Of a DNA stretch of 64,000 nucleotides, positions 32,733 through 45,640 are shown piece by piece (positions within the stretch are counted from its first letter, which is position 1; the number at the start of each line of letters is the position of its first letter). A program made the position numbers and the translations under genes. Below the pieces are notes generated by a model. It had not been told where the DNA came from. It did not search any database and saw nothing but the letters and a program-made list of their open reading frames with translations. Source of the stretch: Haliclystus octoradiatus (Eukaryota > Cnidaria > Staurozoa > Stauromedusae > Haliclystidae); assembly GCA_916610825.1 (NCBI GenBank), contig OU744453.1, positions 12,729,826 through 12,793,825 on the forward strand. The letters are read 5' to 3'.

Positions 32733-33450
32733 ATGGCGCAAGAAAGCAACCGTGAGAATCACAAGCGTAAAAATATCGTCTCTAGTGTTTACAGTCACAT
32801 GACTCGGTAATGTCAACATATTAGGAGGTAGAAACAAATTTCTAGAATTGATTTACAAACAATTTTATTACCTATGCAAGATTTATACCAGCTTTAGATA
32901 TTTAATAAATTATTGAAATATCTCCATAGCATTAATTTTAATGTTTCAACTCCTTTGCCTTATAAATTAAATTGTTTTTTATCACAACATATCATACGTT
33001 GGGAGCCCCCTGTTTGTTATAGAACGGACATGGTCTGATGACGCTACGCACCTGCGCACTATCATTCTCTCTCGACTTCCTGATGGTCTCAGCAACTCAA
33101 CCGAGGATCCAACGACAAACGCAAACGTATAAGACTACGTTAGTAATATCAAACGAAAAGAAAGGACGCCAAAACTTACTTGTTTTGACCCTGTTTATTG
33201 ATCGTTACCACTGAATCGATGTGAACTTGTGATAAGTTACTCATAGTTCTGAGTACATTAATGTTTTCTACTACTATTATTCGACCATATTAGTTGTTGC
33301 CAACGTGGTCACCACACCATTGTTTTGGTTCACATCGTGGGATTTCTTACTCCCTCTGGGAACTTGTCAGCACAGTTTATACCAAATTGGTGAAGATTTC
33401 TACTGTAAATACTCGTGGTAGTATCTCTGGAAGCGTTGATCTACTTGAAG
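32733..33450 (+). CDS. Candidate 5' exons of an unknown plus-strand gene
   Basis: ATG at 32733 in a fair context (GAAAAATGGCG) opens 24 codons (MAQESNRENHKRKN onward) to a possible donor at 32807 (GTAATG). An exon at 33371-33450, between TTGTCAG and GTACGT, is open in only one frame. That is the frame needed to join, reading TVYTKLVKISTVNTRGSI onward and leaving phase 1. No further exon was identified and no family recognised. Alternatively 33371-33450 is a non-coding first exon of KMT2E, which lies on the same strand 16.7 kb downstream. Confidence 0.28.
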
Positions 33451-35353
33451 GTACGTTCAGTAGCTGTTAGGCCTATTTACTTATTGTATTATATCTTCGA
33501 CTGACGAACTATGTATAACGAAAACTTTTTCCATTTAGTTGTACTCTGAGTAGTCAAGAATAAGGTTAGGAGTTATCTGTGCAATCGGGTTCTCAAGCTT
33601 GTATCAACCTACATCTCTAGCTGAAAATTCAAATATATTCTAGAATAAAGAACAATAAAATGTGTACACTGCATTGTAGTTCGACTGCAAGATCGACTGT
33701 ATGTGGCTGTAAATTGGTTTTATTTTGAAAAATTAGATTAGTTTTCGAATTTTTGAGTTATAATACCCGAATCATATACAGTTAATTAATTTGGTTATTA
33801 AACTTTGCAAATAGTCAAGGTCTTGTGGAAAAATGATTCAGAGCTAATGTCCTAATATTCGTTGTCAAAATATCCCTAGCAATTCAAATAAGTTCGTTGT
33901 GATTCAGCTGTCGTACCATAAGCTTTTTTACGTTCCATCATCGTGACTGTATATTATAAGAATTCGTTGCATGTCCTGCAAACAATCTTGAATATATGAA
34001 ATGAAACTCATTCAGAATTAGCATCAAATCAAATACTAAATTTATCTATGTTGCTTATGGCAAGCTACGTTAATTTGGTTGCCCGCGTCTAGAAATGAAT
34101 ATTTTCTCAAATTTTGTAATGGTTTTCGACGTTAAGAATCTTCATTTGAGAGGCAGATTCTGCTAGATTTTGAATTTTTCCTTTATTTGCTATTTTACAA
34201 AGATATAGTGTATTCGTTTTTAAATGTCTATATTTTGTAGTGCACATTCTCAACCATTTATGTGGCCTACCTTATTGCAAACCTTCTAAATTTTATGTCA
34301 AAGCGAATGCTAATTCGCTCAAAACGAATGTAATTTCGTTAAATTGGAGTTGATCTGTCTATCAAATGTTACCCTATGTTTAACCAACTTTGAGCTTGGA
34401 AATTTTCGGGTGATGATGTTGTTTCTGTTCTGCTTAGCTAATGAGTTTATTATTGGGTTGTGTACGACTTTTCTCACTGTTTTCGTTCGTACTTCTACGC
34501 TTTTCAAGATGGCGTCATTTGAAATTATGATTCAGCGCCACTTTTTGCATATTGTCATAAACATAGTTATATTGATATCTCGTTCATTAAAACATTTTCC
34601 TAATGTAGCTTTACTTTTTAGAATGGCAATAATGGTTAATTTCACGTTTAGACTGTACAAAATACGTTTTTTTTTAAACTCCCATTTTTCTGCCACGCAC
34701 TGCTGGCGCTTCATCATCAGAGGCGTGACGAGCTCGAGCTCTAACACAATGTGTCCTTCGACAAAACTTTTCATGTACATTATTGTTATTTATATAAACT
34801 CTGTTTGAGACGTGTATTTGAGAGATTTGGTCGAGAAGATTTGTCCAACACGCCCTAATCTGAATTGTTAATATTTTTAGTTAATGTGAACTATTTCTAG
34901 TTTCTACATCGACGAAATTATGTTCGTCTGAATTCAGTAGGAACGTGTTTACTTTGAAGGCTTTCGTTTGCGTTGAACAAAAGTCTTGGCCTTAACAATT
35001 CGTATGAGAAACCATCCGGTTTTGTAAAAAAATAATCTCTTTATACAGTAAGCAGCTCGTATTTCGCTGTTGTTTGGAGGACATCGTTGCTACGAAAGCC
35101 AAAACAGTACTGGTGCCGTTCTCCCAACCAATAACGGCTTGGCGTCGTAAATTTCAAATTGGAAATGATTTGTAATTCCCATTGCTACCATGAAGCCGTT
35201 CCTGGCACCTGCCTGGTCAATAAGAGTCTGCTATTCTTAACTTTTATAGCATAAGGCCTACCTGAAATAATTTTACATTTCTAATCAATAAAGTTTCAGA
35301 AGTAAATGTTGAAATTTAGAAATGTTAATCATCTGATAAATTGCTATAGGCTA
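33451..35353. other. Spacer before the giant element
   Basis: Mostly non-coding. A 154-codon plus-strand frame (34344-34808) is open. Within it CAAGATGGCGTCATTT at 34506-34521 resembles a start site with a YY1-type motif. The predicted product is hydrophobic and matches nothing I recognise, so I do not call it a gene. Confidence 0.4.
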
Positions 35354-35939
35354 CGAGTATTCCACGATTGGCTATTACGTCGAAAAGTTTTATGTCGAAA
35401 AGTTTAACGTCGAAAATTTAACGTCGAAAAAAATAAACCGCAAAAATGGATGTTTAATGTCGAAAAGCGGTTTTATTGCCATTTTATTTTTCTGCGTTTT
35501 TTTTCTGCGTTTTTTAATTGTGCTGTTAAAGTGGGAATAATCCCCCAGACTATCTTTACATATGTAGTAGAACTCGACGTGAAAAAAACAATGGCGTAAT
35601 TTTTTTTTGATCTGGAAATTATTTCTTGGTAAAAAATGCCTTCAAAGTGGTGTTTTGACCAAATGTCGCTTAGGAAAGAAAAGGGATTGGATATAGCTTT
35701 ATGACGACAAAGTCACAAGTCGTGCGGTTTTTCTAATAGACTTTAGATCGAATTAATCACGCGATGTTGCGTTTGAGATGGCGTAGCTCTGTAACGGCAA
35801 TCTATTTTTCTCTCTCACAAAACTGAGGTAAGGAAGAACATATAAACTCAAGAGTAGCAAAATTCCAGATGATTTAATGATTTTGAAGTTTACGAATTTG
35901 AAGAAAATAAAAATCAGAAAATGTTTCATTCGTAGCACG

Positions 35940-37142
35940 TGTTATACAGATTATATTTTAACATATCATTCTCACACATATTTAACACATATCAAAAGAT
36001 TCTCTGGTGACCCACAATAGCTAGATAATTAGAATTTATTGTTGTAAGCATGAGTCTGAACTGATAATGGAGTATTCTTTTGAGGGTAAAAATCATAACG
36101 TATGGCGGGAAACGCTATAAGAACACCATAACCATTAATTTTATAGTCCTCTTTTCACAGAAACGAAATCTGCTCATCTGATTTATTTCGTCTCTGTAGA
36201 AAGGTATTTTGTGCAAAGTATAGCTTCTGCACTGTACATTACCACATCCTATAAACTACAGATTGTGATATGAATGATGCTAACATGTTCTACTTTCTAG
36301 CCAAAGGAATGAATACTAGACTGGTAACACAATTTGGTGGCGTATGTATAATCAGGAACGAGACTTCACATTGCAAAACCCTAATTTTGTTAATCAGATA
36401 ACGTTGGTAGAGAGGATAACAATTTATGCAATGAAGATATACCGCAAAACCGAAAAAATGATAGAATATGCATAACCGTAGTTCTGGTATACGGCTGTAA
36501 ACTTGAATAAGAACGTCCAAGCCCTCATATCATTGTTGTACTATTTTCCGATATTTTATAGAATTTTAGAGTGTAATGTACTGAAGAATTTTCAATCGTT
36601 TTACAATAATTGAATGCTTAGTGAATGAATGATGAACACTTTGTTAGACTATTGAGTATAATATATCTATCTACAGTCGTATAAACTATACGATTACATG
36701 GTTAAAGAATTACTAGACAAACATCAATTTCAACTTAAACTTTGAAATGATAATTGAAAAATGTCTACTTAATAACTTAGTAATACTTAAAGAAATCCGA
36801 AAAAGTACAATTAATACTTTGCAGTACCAACTATTTCGAAAGAAAAGTCGTCTGTGCAAGCCTGTGCAAATCGAGTCAGTTTACATTCACATTTAGATCA
36901 AGAAAAGGACATCTTGTAGAAATATTTAATCAAGAACAAATTTTCAGATAGAGTTAAAAATAGTTATAACTTATTTATATAGCGTAGGATAAAGCTATTT
37001 CGAAGGGCACGTGTCTAATTAAGATTTGAAGAAGTACTGCGGTCACACAGAATACGTAACTAATATGTATCACTAGACTAGTCACAAAGGAACACTCGCA
37101 CCGCCTGACATTTGTGTTTATCCGCAATCTATATCAGATTCT
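35940..37142. other. Unassigned part of the giant element
   Basis: AT-rich. A minus-strand frame at 36520-36290 is hydrophobic and could be a further piece of the membrane-protein gene upstream on the plus map, but no splice sites or motif support it. Confidence 0.35.
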
Positions 37143-38690
37143 TTGTAAAGGTTTACTTGACATGAATTTCATGATGGTATATGCGATAAAAAACACACAA
37201 TAATTGGCGCAACAGTTTCGATTTAATCTAAAATCATCTTCAGGCAATGTAAAAAGATAGAGTTAAAAAGTTACATGAATATTTATATAAAAATCTAATT
37301 AATTTGTCTATTGAATTTATCGGAACGGTATTATACTTTTTAACAATGGCAAACAATAATTACATGAGAGATATTTTAGCACAAGAACTAATTACGAATA
37401 TACGATACAAACACGGTGAAATAACAGTTACAATTAAAAATAGTTTAACAGCGGCAAAATGCTCTTTGGTATTATTCTTCCATTTTCTGTATTTCTTCCG
37501 GTCGTTGTTTAATATATTGCCGACCTGAGTGGTCGACATGACAGCATCGCGCATGTCACACAAGATAACAACAGTTAGATTTAGCGTAACTATGAATATG
37601 GAATAGTAATAGTTTAGAACAAATTGACAAACAGAAAAACTAAGTACGGATATACTATAAGACAGATACAATGAAATAATTATTACAACCAAAAACAAAT
37701 AATCCAAAATCCATTCATCAATGGCAAAATGTTCTATCAGATTGATTACCAACTTTCTGTATTTCCTCTGGTCGTTGTTGAAAAAATTGCCGACCTGATT
37801 GGCCGACATGACAGCATCGCGCATGTCACACAAGATAACAACAGTTAGATATAACGTAACTATGAAAGTTAATTCAAAATCTTTTAGGCCACATTGACAC
37901 CAAATAAATCGATGAGGTATTCCCTCCGGTCTGTAAATATACCATATCATTGAAACTCCAAATAAAAACAACAAAATAATCTTCGTACAACATCCAAAAA
38001 ATAAGTAAAATATATACGACGACAACATTTATATCTCCAGATGTAATTGATAATGAATTGCCACACCTCCCAAGTCACTTAGAAAAGTGTAGCTGGCTAT
38101 CGCGATTAATAAATGTCTTCGTAAAGGTTTAGTTGACATGAATTTCATGATGGTATTTGCGATAAAAAACACACAATAATTGGCGCAACAGTTTCGATTT
38201 AATCTAAAATCATCTTCAGGCAATGGGAAAAGAGAGAGTTAAAAAGTTACATGAATATTTATATAAAAATCTAATTAATTTATCTATTGAATTTATCGGA
38301 ATGGTATTATACTTTTTAACAATGGCAAACAATAATTACAGGAGAGATATTTTAGCACAAGAACTAATTACGAATATACGATACAAACACGGTGAAATAA
38401 CAGTTACAATCAAAAATAGTTTAACAGCGGCAAAATGCTCTTTGGTATTGTTCTTCCATTTTCTGTATTTCTTCTGGTCGTTGTTTAATATATTGCCGAC
38501 CTGAGTGGTCGACATGACAGCATCGCGCATGTCACACAAGACAATAGACAAATTAATTAGATTTTTATATAAATATTCATGTAACTTTTTAACTCTCTCT
38601 TTTCACATTGCCTGAAGATGATTTTAGATTAAATCGAAACTGTTGCGCCAATTATTGTGTTTTTTATCGCATATACCATCATATATATCA
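37143..38690. repeat. Duplicated and inverted module inside the giant element
   Basis: About 420 bp at 37143-37566 recur in direct orientation at 38116-38541 (offset about 974 bp) with few changes. A shorter piece (TTGCCGACCTGA, GACAGCATCGCGCATGTCAC) occurs a third time near 37790. The first part recurs inverted at about 38542-38690, so 38145-38690 forms a hairpin with about 140-bp arms. Confidence 0.88.
37360..38223 (-). pseudogene. Multi-pass membrane protein frame with internal repeats
   Basis: A minus-strand frame from ATG at 38223 runs 64 codons to TAA at 38031-38029. It resumes directly at ATG 38028 for 222 codons to 37360, so one stop breaks a frame of about 287 codons. It has some six or seven hydrophobic segments separated by short charged loops. 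A module containing ILCDMRDAVMSTTQVGN and a following NND.+KYRK occurs twice in the long frame and a third time in the duplicate at 38551-38336. That indicates internal duplication. No family is recognised; chemoreceptor-like or transporter-like proteins share only the general hydropathy. It lies inside a transposon, so it may be a captured host gene. The opposite strand also has shorter open frames here. Confidence 0.45.
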
Positions 38691-39189
38691 GATTCATCGC
38701 GCTTAATGACGCTACGAGAAATTATTTCGACTGAGCGTTGCAATAGATTTTATTCTGCTCCTGTAATCACAAATTGCATCTTTTTACGTAATTCGGGAGT
38801 GTATATGTTTGTTCATGGCTCAGCCTTGTCAGAAATTTTTGTTATGTGACCTCTCGGAGCTAGGTCACCTCAAAGATAGCGTCGCGTAATTAGCCCACTC
38901 TAAAGTCTGTTAGACAAACCGCACGACTTGTGACTTTGTCGTCATAAAGCTAGATCCAATCCCTTTTTTTCTTAGCGACATTTGGGTCAAAACACCACTT
39001 TGAAGGCGTTTTTCACCAAGAAATAATTTCCAGATCGAAAAAAAAATTACGCCACTGTTTTTTTCACGTCGGGATCTACTACATACGTAAAGATAGTCTG
39101 GGGGTTTATTCCCACTTTAAAGATAGTGCCGTATAACAGATAATAAATGTGTTAGTAATTATTTCCATTCAAAATACCACGGTTTTTAA

Positions 39190-39383
39190 ATATGAAGAAT
39201 ATTGCCAGCGTGCACCTATCGCAGGGGCGTGCACTAAAAACTTTTTAAATATGAAGAATACTACCAGTCTAGTATTAAATTAAATATGAAGAATACTACC
39301 AGCGTGTTCCTGTAGCAGGGCGATGTAGCAGGGCGTGCACTTTAAACTTTTAATAAAATATGAAGTGTATTACCGGCGTGCAC
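39190..39383. repeat. GTGCAC repeat array, left inverted part
   Basis: Units such as GGCGTGCACTAAAAACTTTT, TAAATATGAAGAATACTACC and GCGTGCACCTATCGCAGGGG are the reverse complement of the array at 46498-47925. The 1.94-kb element at 39384 is inserted in this array. Confidence 0.85.
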
Positions 39384-41323
39384 TATGGTGGCCCATCGTT
39401 GCCATAGCGTTTTTTTTTGAAAAAATTTTTATGCCATGGCCCATTGTTGCCATAGTAAAAAAAAATTTTACCACGTGGCCCATCGTTGCCATAGTCTAAT
39501 ATTTTTAAATGATGGCCCATCGTTGCCATAGCAAAAAAAAATTTACCACGTGGCCCATCGTTGCCATAGTCTAATATTTTTAAATGATGGCCCATCGTTG
39601 CCATAGCAAAAAAAATTTTACCACGTGGCCCATTGTTGCCATAGTATAATATTTTTAAATGATGGCCCATCGTTGCCATAGTAAATTGTTTTACTTTTTC
39701 ATAAAATTTTATTTTCCGAAATCTTATTTTATAGCCATTGGATATAGCAATATTTATATATATATATTACAATATAGCCAATAATGATATATTCTACAAT
39801 GTTGCAAACAACTCGAAAAATGAGACAGAAACAGCATAAAGGCCCAGAATTCCATTGAAAGTTGGGAGAATAGCTACTAGACAGTCAACATTTTTTGTTA
39901 GATTAGCATCAAATAGTCAATTAGCGTCTATAAATTTTTGATAGAATCTGCAGATATCCATACCTATTTAAATACTTGCAACTATTTCAACAGGTGGGAT
40001 ATTAAAATTGTCAACAATATTATTAATAAAATTGAAACCGAGAGCCCAAGAGGTAGGCCAAGCGGAAAACACACATCTTTGAAATTGATATTTATGTCGA
40101 CCATGTTACATTTTTAGTTGCGCGTCTATACTTTAGGGCAAACTAGCTGTGGGTGTAGAGGCCATACAGTTAATGGCTGTTAACCCGCTAAGCTCTCAAT
40201 ATTGTATAGGCTAGCATCCACATTGTTGCTCAGAATATTGGTTCTATTTTCTAGTTATGCTATAGTTGTATAGGCAATGCCACAATGCATGCTGGTATAT
40301 GGCGGTTCTCAGTCAGCGTGCTTTTGAACAAATAAATGAATCAAATAAATGAATGGAAAGTTTTTGCTATGCCAGCGCTCAACGTAGCTAGCTACAACAA
40401 TTTTCTTTAACAATTTAACTTATTATCTTAAAATTGATATATTGACAACTTTTCGAGCCTGGAGTTCCACCCTACTGTTTTAACAGTCTGTCATAGCTAG
40501 ACCTAGACCTGTTGAAAAGACGTAAGTATATGTGAACTATTATTTCCTGTGAAACAATATAATTGATTAATTGTAACTAGACTATTGAAATATTTAGGTT
40601 GGACATATCCAAATCCAAACGTGAATTTGCGAATGTAAGATAATGATGATTGATGACGATGATTTCAGAACTCTCCCGAGAATTATAATTACATATTATT
40701 CTTTGACTCCCGATAATTAGTGATCGTAAGTGTATACATCATTTACATTGTATAGCCAAATAAACCATATCATAGCCATAGTCAAATGTAATTACTATAC
40801 TTCTGTTTAACTTGTACTACACATTCCCATGTTTTTTAGTTATATTGTAACCATATTACATTACATTAAAGATATGAAATAGTGCTCAATCTCAATGTCA
40901 GCATTTGACAGAGCTAAATACAACAGAAGGAATCAAAGACAAAACATACACAACATGGCACAGCGTTTTAAATACAAAAATAACTTAATAATAAACATTT
41001 AGTTTATGAAAAAGTAAAACAATTTACTATGGCAACGATGGGCCATCATTTAAAAATATTATACTATGGCAACAATGGGCCACGTGGTCAAAATTTTTTT
41101 GCTATGGCAACGATGGGCCATCATTTAAAAATATTAGACTATGGCAACGATGGGCCACGTGGTAATTTTTTTTTACTATGGCAACGATGGGCCATCATTT
41201 AAAAATATTAGACTATGGCAACGATGGGCCACGTGGTAAAATTTTTTTTTACTATGGCAACAATGGGCCATGGCGTAAAAATTTTATCAAAAAAAAACGC
41301 TATGGCAACGATGGGCCACCATA
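39384..41323. mobile_element. 1.94-kb element with subrepeated TIRs and 6-bp target repeat
   Basis: Flanked by GTGCAC at 39378-39383 and 41324-41329. Removing the element restores a normal unit of the surrounding repeat (CCGGCGTGCACCTATC). The termini are TATGGTGGCCC and its exact inverse. The inverted repeats are about 320 bp (39384-39705 and 41007-41323), nearly identical, and built from subunits such as TATGGCAACGATGGGCCA, alternating with ACGTGG or TTTAAAAATATTA spacers. The 1.3-kb centre has no coding frame. A 6-bp duplication is unusual for the common DNA transposon superfamilies, so the class is uncertain and the element is non-autonomous. Confidence 0.85.
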
Positions 41324-41359
41324 GTGCACCTATCACAGGGGCGTGCACTTAAATACTTT

Positions 41360-41625
41360 TCATTTCAAAGAGCTTTTTCATCAAGTTATTCATTTTTGAC
41401 ATTAAACTTATCGGGACACAACGCCAACGCGATACAACGCAACAGTAATGCATGAATTTGATTCATTACAAACTCCTGCTAAATAGCTATAATTAAAACT
41501 ACAGACGAAGGTGTATATATATGTTATCTTTGTTTGGTATCCAATACTATTCATTTTAAAGGGGTTTTTCATCGAGTTATTCATTTTCGACATTAAACTT
41601 ATCGGGACACGACTCGGTACCTGTA
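41360..41625. repeat. Inverted copies of the satellite unit
   Basis: About one and a half units in reverse orientation relative to the array at 41941-45640 (AAGTTATTCATTTTTGACAT, ATTAAACTTATCGGGACAC, ATGAATTTGATTCATTAC). They sit immediately after the 1.94-kb element, so the satellite existed on both sides of a former inversion point. Confidence 0.85.
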
Positions 41626-41940
41626 CCTATATAGGTGAAAGTTTTATTCTTCGAATGATACATCGTTTTCTATTACATCCTAGAAATTATTTGACATACA
41701 ACTAATCGATATCGAACGATTATTTAATATAGAACTATTTCATAAATATTTAACAACCTCATGTAAGTTCTTTATTTTATAATCAATTTATATAAAATCA
41801 ACAAGAGGCTGACAAGGTAAATATGACAACGAAGAGAATAAATATATAAAGTAATTTTATTCTATTTAATTGTAATTAGAGGATATATGATATTGTAACA
41901 GGATATACATGTTAACTTAATATAAATTGTTGTTAATAGA

Positions 41941-44900
41941 AAATCAAAAGTATTGGACACCGTAGAAAAGTAACATATAGATACACCTTCTTATGTAGTT
42001 TTAATTATCAATTATAGTTATTTAAGTATAGTTTGTAATGAATCAAATTCATGTGTTATTGTTAGTGATGAAAATCGCATTGTGTGAAAATCGCGTTGTG
42101 TCCCGATAGGTTTAATGTCGAAAATGAATAACTTGATTAAAAAACCTTTTAAAATGAAAAGTATTGGACACTGTAGAAAGATACCATAAAGATACACCTT
42201 CTTATGTAGTTTTAACTATCAATTATAGTTATTTAAGTATAGTTTGTAATGAATCAAATTCATGTGTTATTGTTAGTGATGAGAATCGCGTTTTGCCCCG
42301 ACAGGTTTAATGTCGAAAATGAATAACTTGATTAAAAAACCCTTTAAAATGAAAAGTATTGGACACTGTAGAAAGGTAACATATAGATACACCTTCTTAT
42401 GTAGTTTTAACTATCAATTATAGTTATTTAAGTATAGTTTGTAATGAATCAAATTCATGTGTTATTGTTAGTGATGAAAATCGCGTTCTGCCCCGATAGG
42501 TTTAATGTCGAAAATGAATAACTTGATTAAAAAACCCTTTAAAATGAAAAGTATTGGACACTGTAGAAAGGTAACATATAGATACACCTTCTTAGATAGT
42601 TTTAACTATCAATTATAGTTATTTAAGTAGAGTTTGTAATGAATCAAATTCATGTGTTATTGTTAGTGATGAAAATCGCGTTATGTGAAAATCGCGTTGT
42701 GTCCCGATAGGTTTAATGTCGAAAATGAATAACTTGATTAAAAAACCCTTTAAAATGAAAAGTATTGGACACTGTAGAAAGGTAACATATAGATACACCT
42801 TCTTATGTAGTTTTAACTATCAATGATAGTTATTTAAGTATAGTTTGTAATGAATCAAATTCATGTGTTATTGTTAGTGATGAGAATCGCGTTGTGTCCC
42901 GATAGGTTTAATGTCGAAAATGAATAACTTGATTAAAAAACCCTTTAAAATTAAAAGTATTGGACACTGTAGAAAGGTAACATATAGATACACCTTCTTA
43001 TGTAGTTTTAACTATCAATTATAGTTATTTAAGTATAGTTTGTAATGAATCAAATTCATGTGTTATTTGTTAGTGATGAAAATCGCGTTGTGTGAAAATC
43101 GCGTTGTGTCCCGATAGGTTTAATGTCGAAAATGAATAACTTGATTAAAAAACCCTTTAAAATGAAAAGTATTAGACAGTGTAGAAACGTAACATATAGA
43201 TACACCTTCTTATGTAGTTTTAACTATCAATTATAGTTATTTAAGTATAGTTTGTAATGAATCAAATTCATGTGTTATTGTTAGTGATGAAAATCGCGTT
43301 GTGTGAAAATCGCGTTGTGTCCCGATAGGTTTAATGTCGAAAATGAATAACTTGATTAAAAAACCCTTTAAAATGAAAAGTATTAGACAGTGTAGAAACG
43401 TAACATATAGATACACCTTCTTATGTAGTTTTAACTATCAATTATAGTTATTTAAGTATAGTTTGTAATGAATCAAATTCATGTGTTATTGTTAGTGATG
43501 AAAATCGCGTTCTGCCCCGATAGGTTTAATGTCGAAAATGAATAACTTGATTAAAAAACCCTTTAAAATGAAAAGTATTGGACACTGTAGAAAGGTAACA
43601 TATAGATACACATTCGCATGAAGTAATAACTATCAATTATAGTTAGTTAAGTAGAGTTTGTAATGAATCAAATTCATGTGTTATTGTTAGTGATGCAAAT
43701 CGCGTTGTGTGAAAATCGCGTTGTGTCCCGATAGGTTTAATGTCGAAAATGAATAACTTGATTAAAAAACCTTTTAAAATGAAAAGTATTGGACACTGTA
43801 GAAACGTAATATATAGATATACCTTCTTATGTTGTTTTAATTATCAATTATAGTTATTTAAGTATAGTTTGTAACGAATCAAACTCATGTGTTATTGTTA
43901 GTGATGAAAATCGCGTTGTGTCCCGATAGGTTTAATGTCGAAAATGAATAACTTGATTAAAAAACCGTTTAAAATGAAAAATATTGGACACTGTAAAAAG
44001 ATACCATATAGATACACCTTTTTATGTAGTTTTAACTATCAATTATAGTTATTTAAGTATAGTTTGTAATGAATCAAATTCATGTGTTATTGTTAGTGAT
44101 GAAAATCGCGTTGTGTCCCGAAAGGTTTAATGTCGAAAATGAATAACTTGATTAAAAAACCCTTTAAAATGAAAAGTATTGGACACTGTAGAAAGGTAAC
44201 ATATAGATACACCTTCTTATGTAGTTTTAACTATCAATTATAGTTATTTAAGTATAGTTTGTAATGAATCAAATTCATGTGTTATTGTTAGTGATGAAAA
44301 TCGCGTTGTGTGAAAATCGCGTTGTGTCCCGATAGGTTTAATGTCGAAAATGAATAACTTGATTAAAAAACCCTTTAAAATGAAAAGTATTGGACACTGT
44401 AGAAAGGTAACATATAGATACACCTTCTTATGTAGTTTTAACTATCAATTATAGTTATTTAAGTATAGTTTGTAATGAATCAAATTCATGTGTTATTGTT
44501 AGTGATGAGAATCGCGTTTTGCCCCGACAGGTTTAATGTCGAAAATGAATAACTTGATTAAAAAACCCTTTAAAATGAAAAGTATTGGACACTGTAGAAA
44601 GGTAACATATAGATACACCTTCTTATGTAGTTTTAACTATCAATTATAGTTATTTAAGTATATTTTGTAATGAATCAAATTCATGTGTTATTGTTAGTGA
44701 TGAAAATCGCGTTGTGTGAAAATCGCGTTGTGTCCCGATAGGTTTAATGTCGAAAATGAATAACTTGATTAAAAAACCCTTTAAAATGAAAAGCATTAGA
44801 CAGTGTAGAAACGTAACATATAGATACACCTTCTTATGTAGTTTTAACTATCAATTATAGTTATTTAAGTACAGTTTGTAATGAATCAAATTCATGTGTT

Positions 44901-45640
44901 ATTGTTAGTGATGAAAATCGCGTTGTGTGAAAATCGCGTTGTGTCCCGATAGGTTTAATGTCGAAAATGAATAACTTGATTAAAAAACCCTTTAAAATGA
45001 AAAGTATTAGACAGTGTAGAAACGTAACATATAGATACACCTTCTTATGTAGTTTTAACTATCAATTATAGTTATTTAAGTATAGTTTGTAATGAATCAA
45101 ATTCATGTGTTATTGTTAGTGATGAAAATCGCGTTCTGCCCCGATAGGTTTAATGTCGAAAATGAATAACTTGATTAAAAAACCCTTTAAAATGAAAAGT
45201 ATTGGACACTGTAGAAAGGTAACATATAGATACACATTCGCATGAAGTAATAACTATCAATTATAGTTAGTTAAGTAGAGTTTGTAATGAATCAAATTCA
45301 TGTGTTATTGTTTGTGATGCAAATCGCGTTGTGTCCCGATAGGTTTAATGTCGAAAATGAATAACTTGATTAAAAAACCCTTTAAAATGAAAAGTAAATG
45401 ACGCTATAGAAACGTATCATTTAGATACACCTTCTTATGCAGTTTTAACTATCAATTATAGTTAGTTAAGTAGAGTTTGTAATGAATCAAATTCATGTGT
45501 TATTGTTAGTGATGCAAATCGCGTTGTGTGAAAATCGCGTTGTGTCCCGATATGTTTCATATCGAAAATGAATAGCTTCATGAAAAAACCGTTTAAAATT
45601 AAAAGTATACGGAATGTCGCGTTGTTACTTGATAAGTTTA
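41941..45640. repeat. Satellite array, about 18 units of 192-212 bp
   Basis: Each unit contains TTTAATGTCGAAAATGAATA, CTTGATTAAAAAACCC, TATAGATACACCTTCTTATG, ACTATCAATTATAGTTATTT and GAATCAAATTCATGTGTTAT. Two length classes alternate: the longer has a doubled AAATCGCGTTGTGTG word. Diagnostic variants (ATTAGACAGTGTAGAAACG in two successive units, then a unit with CACATTCGCATGAAGTAAT) occur at about 43170-43610 and again at about 44790-45235. This indicates a higher-order repeat of eight units, about 1.62 kb. The last unit (to about 45600) is degenerate. No gene lies in the array. Confidence 0.95.

Larger units (their letters stand above)
35520..39130. repeat. Inverted blocks within the giant element
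   Basis: About 235 bp at 35520-35755 recur reversed at 38895-39130. Shared words include GACTTGTGACTTTGTCGTCA, CAAAACACCACTTTGAAGGC, AAATAATTTCCAGATC and CCCCCAGACTATCTTTAC. Together they form a palindromic frame around the membrane-protein region at 37.1-38.7 kb, as if that segment is a module with its own inverted borders. Confidence 0.85.

Noticed and set aside
34344-34808. 154-codon hydrophobic frame as a gene
   Set aside because: AT-rich DNA yields such frames by chance; no family motif, splice site or conservation evidence supports it, although the AAGATGGCG near 34508 is noted.
37304-38504. Plus-strand frames (74 and 93 codons) opposite the membrane protein
   Set aside because: They repeat only because the underlying DNA is duplicated; the minus strand gives a longer frame with coherent hydrophobic segments and repeated modules.
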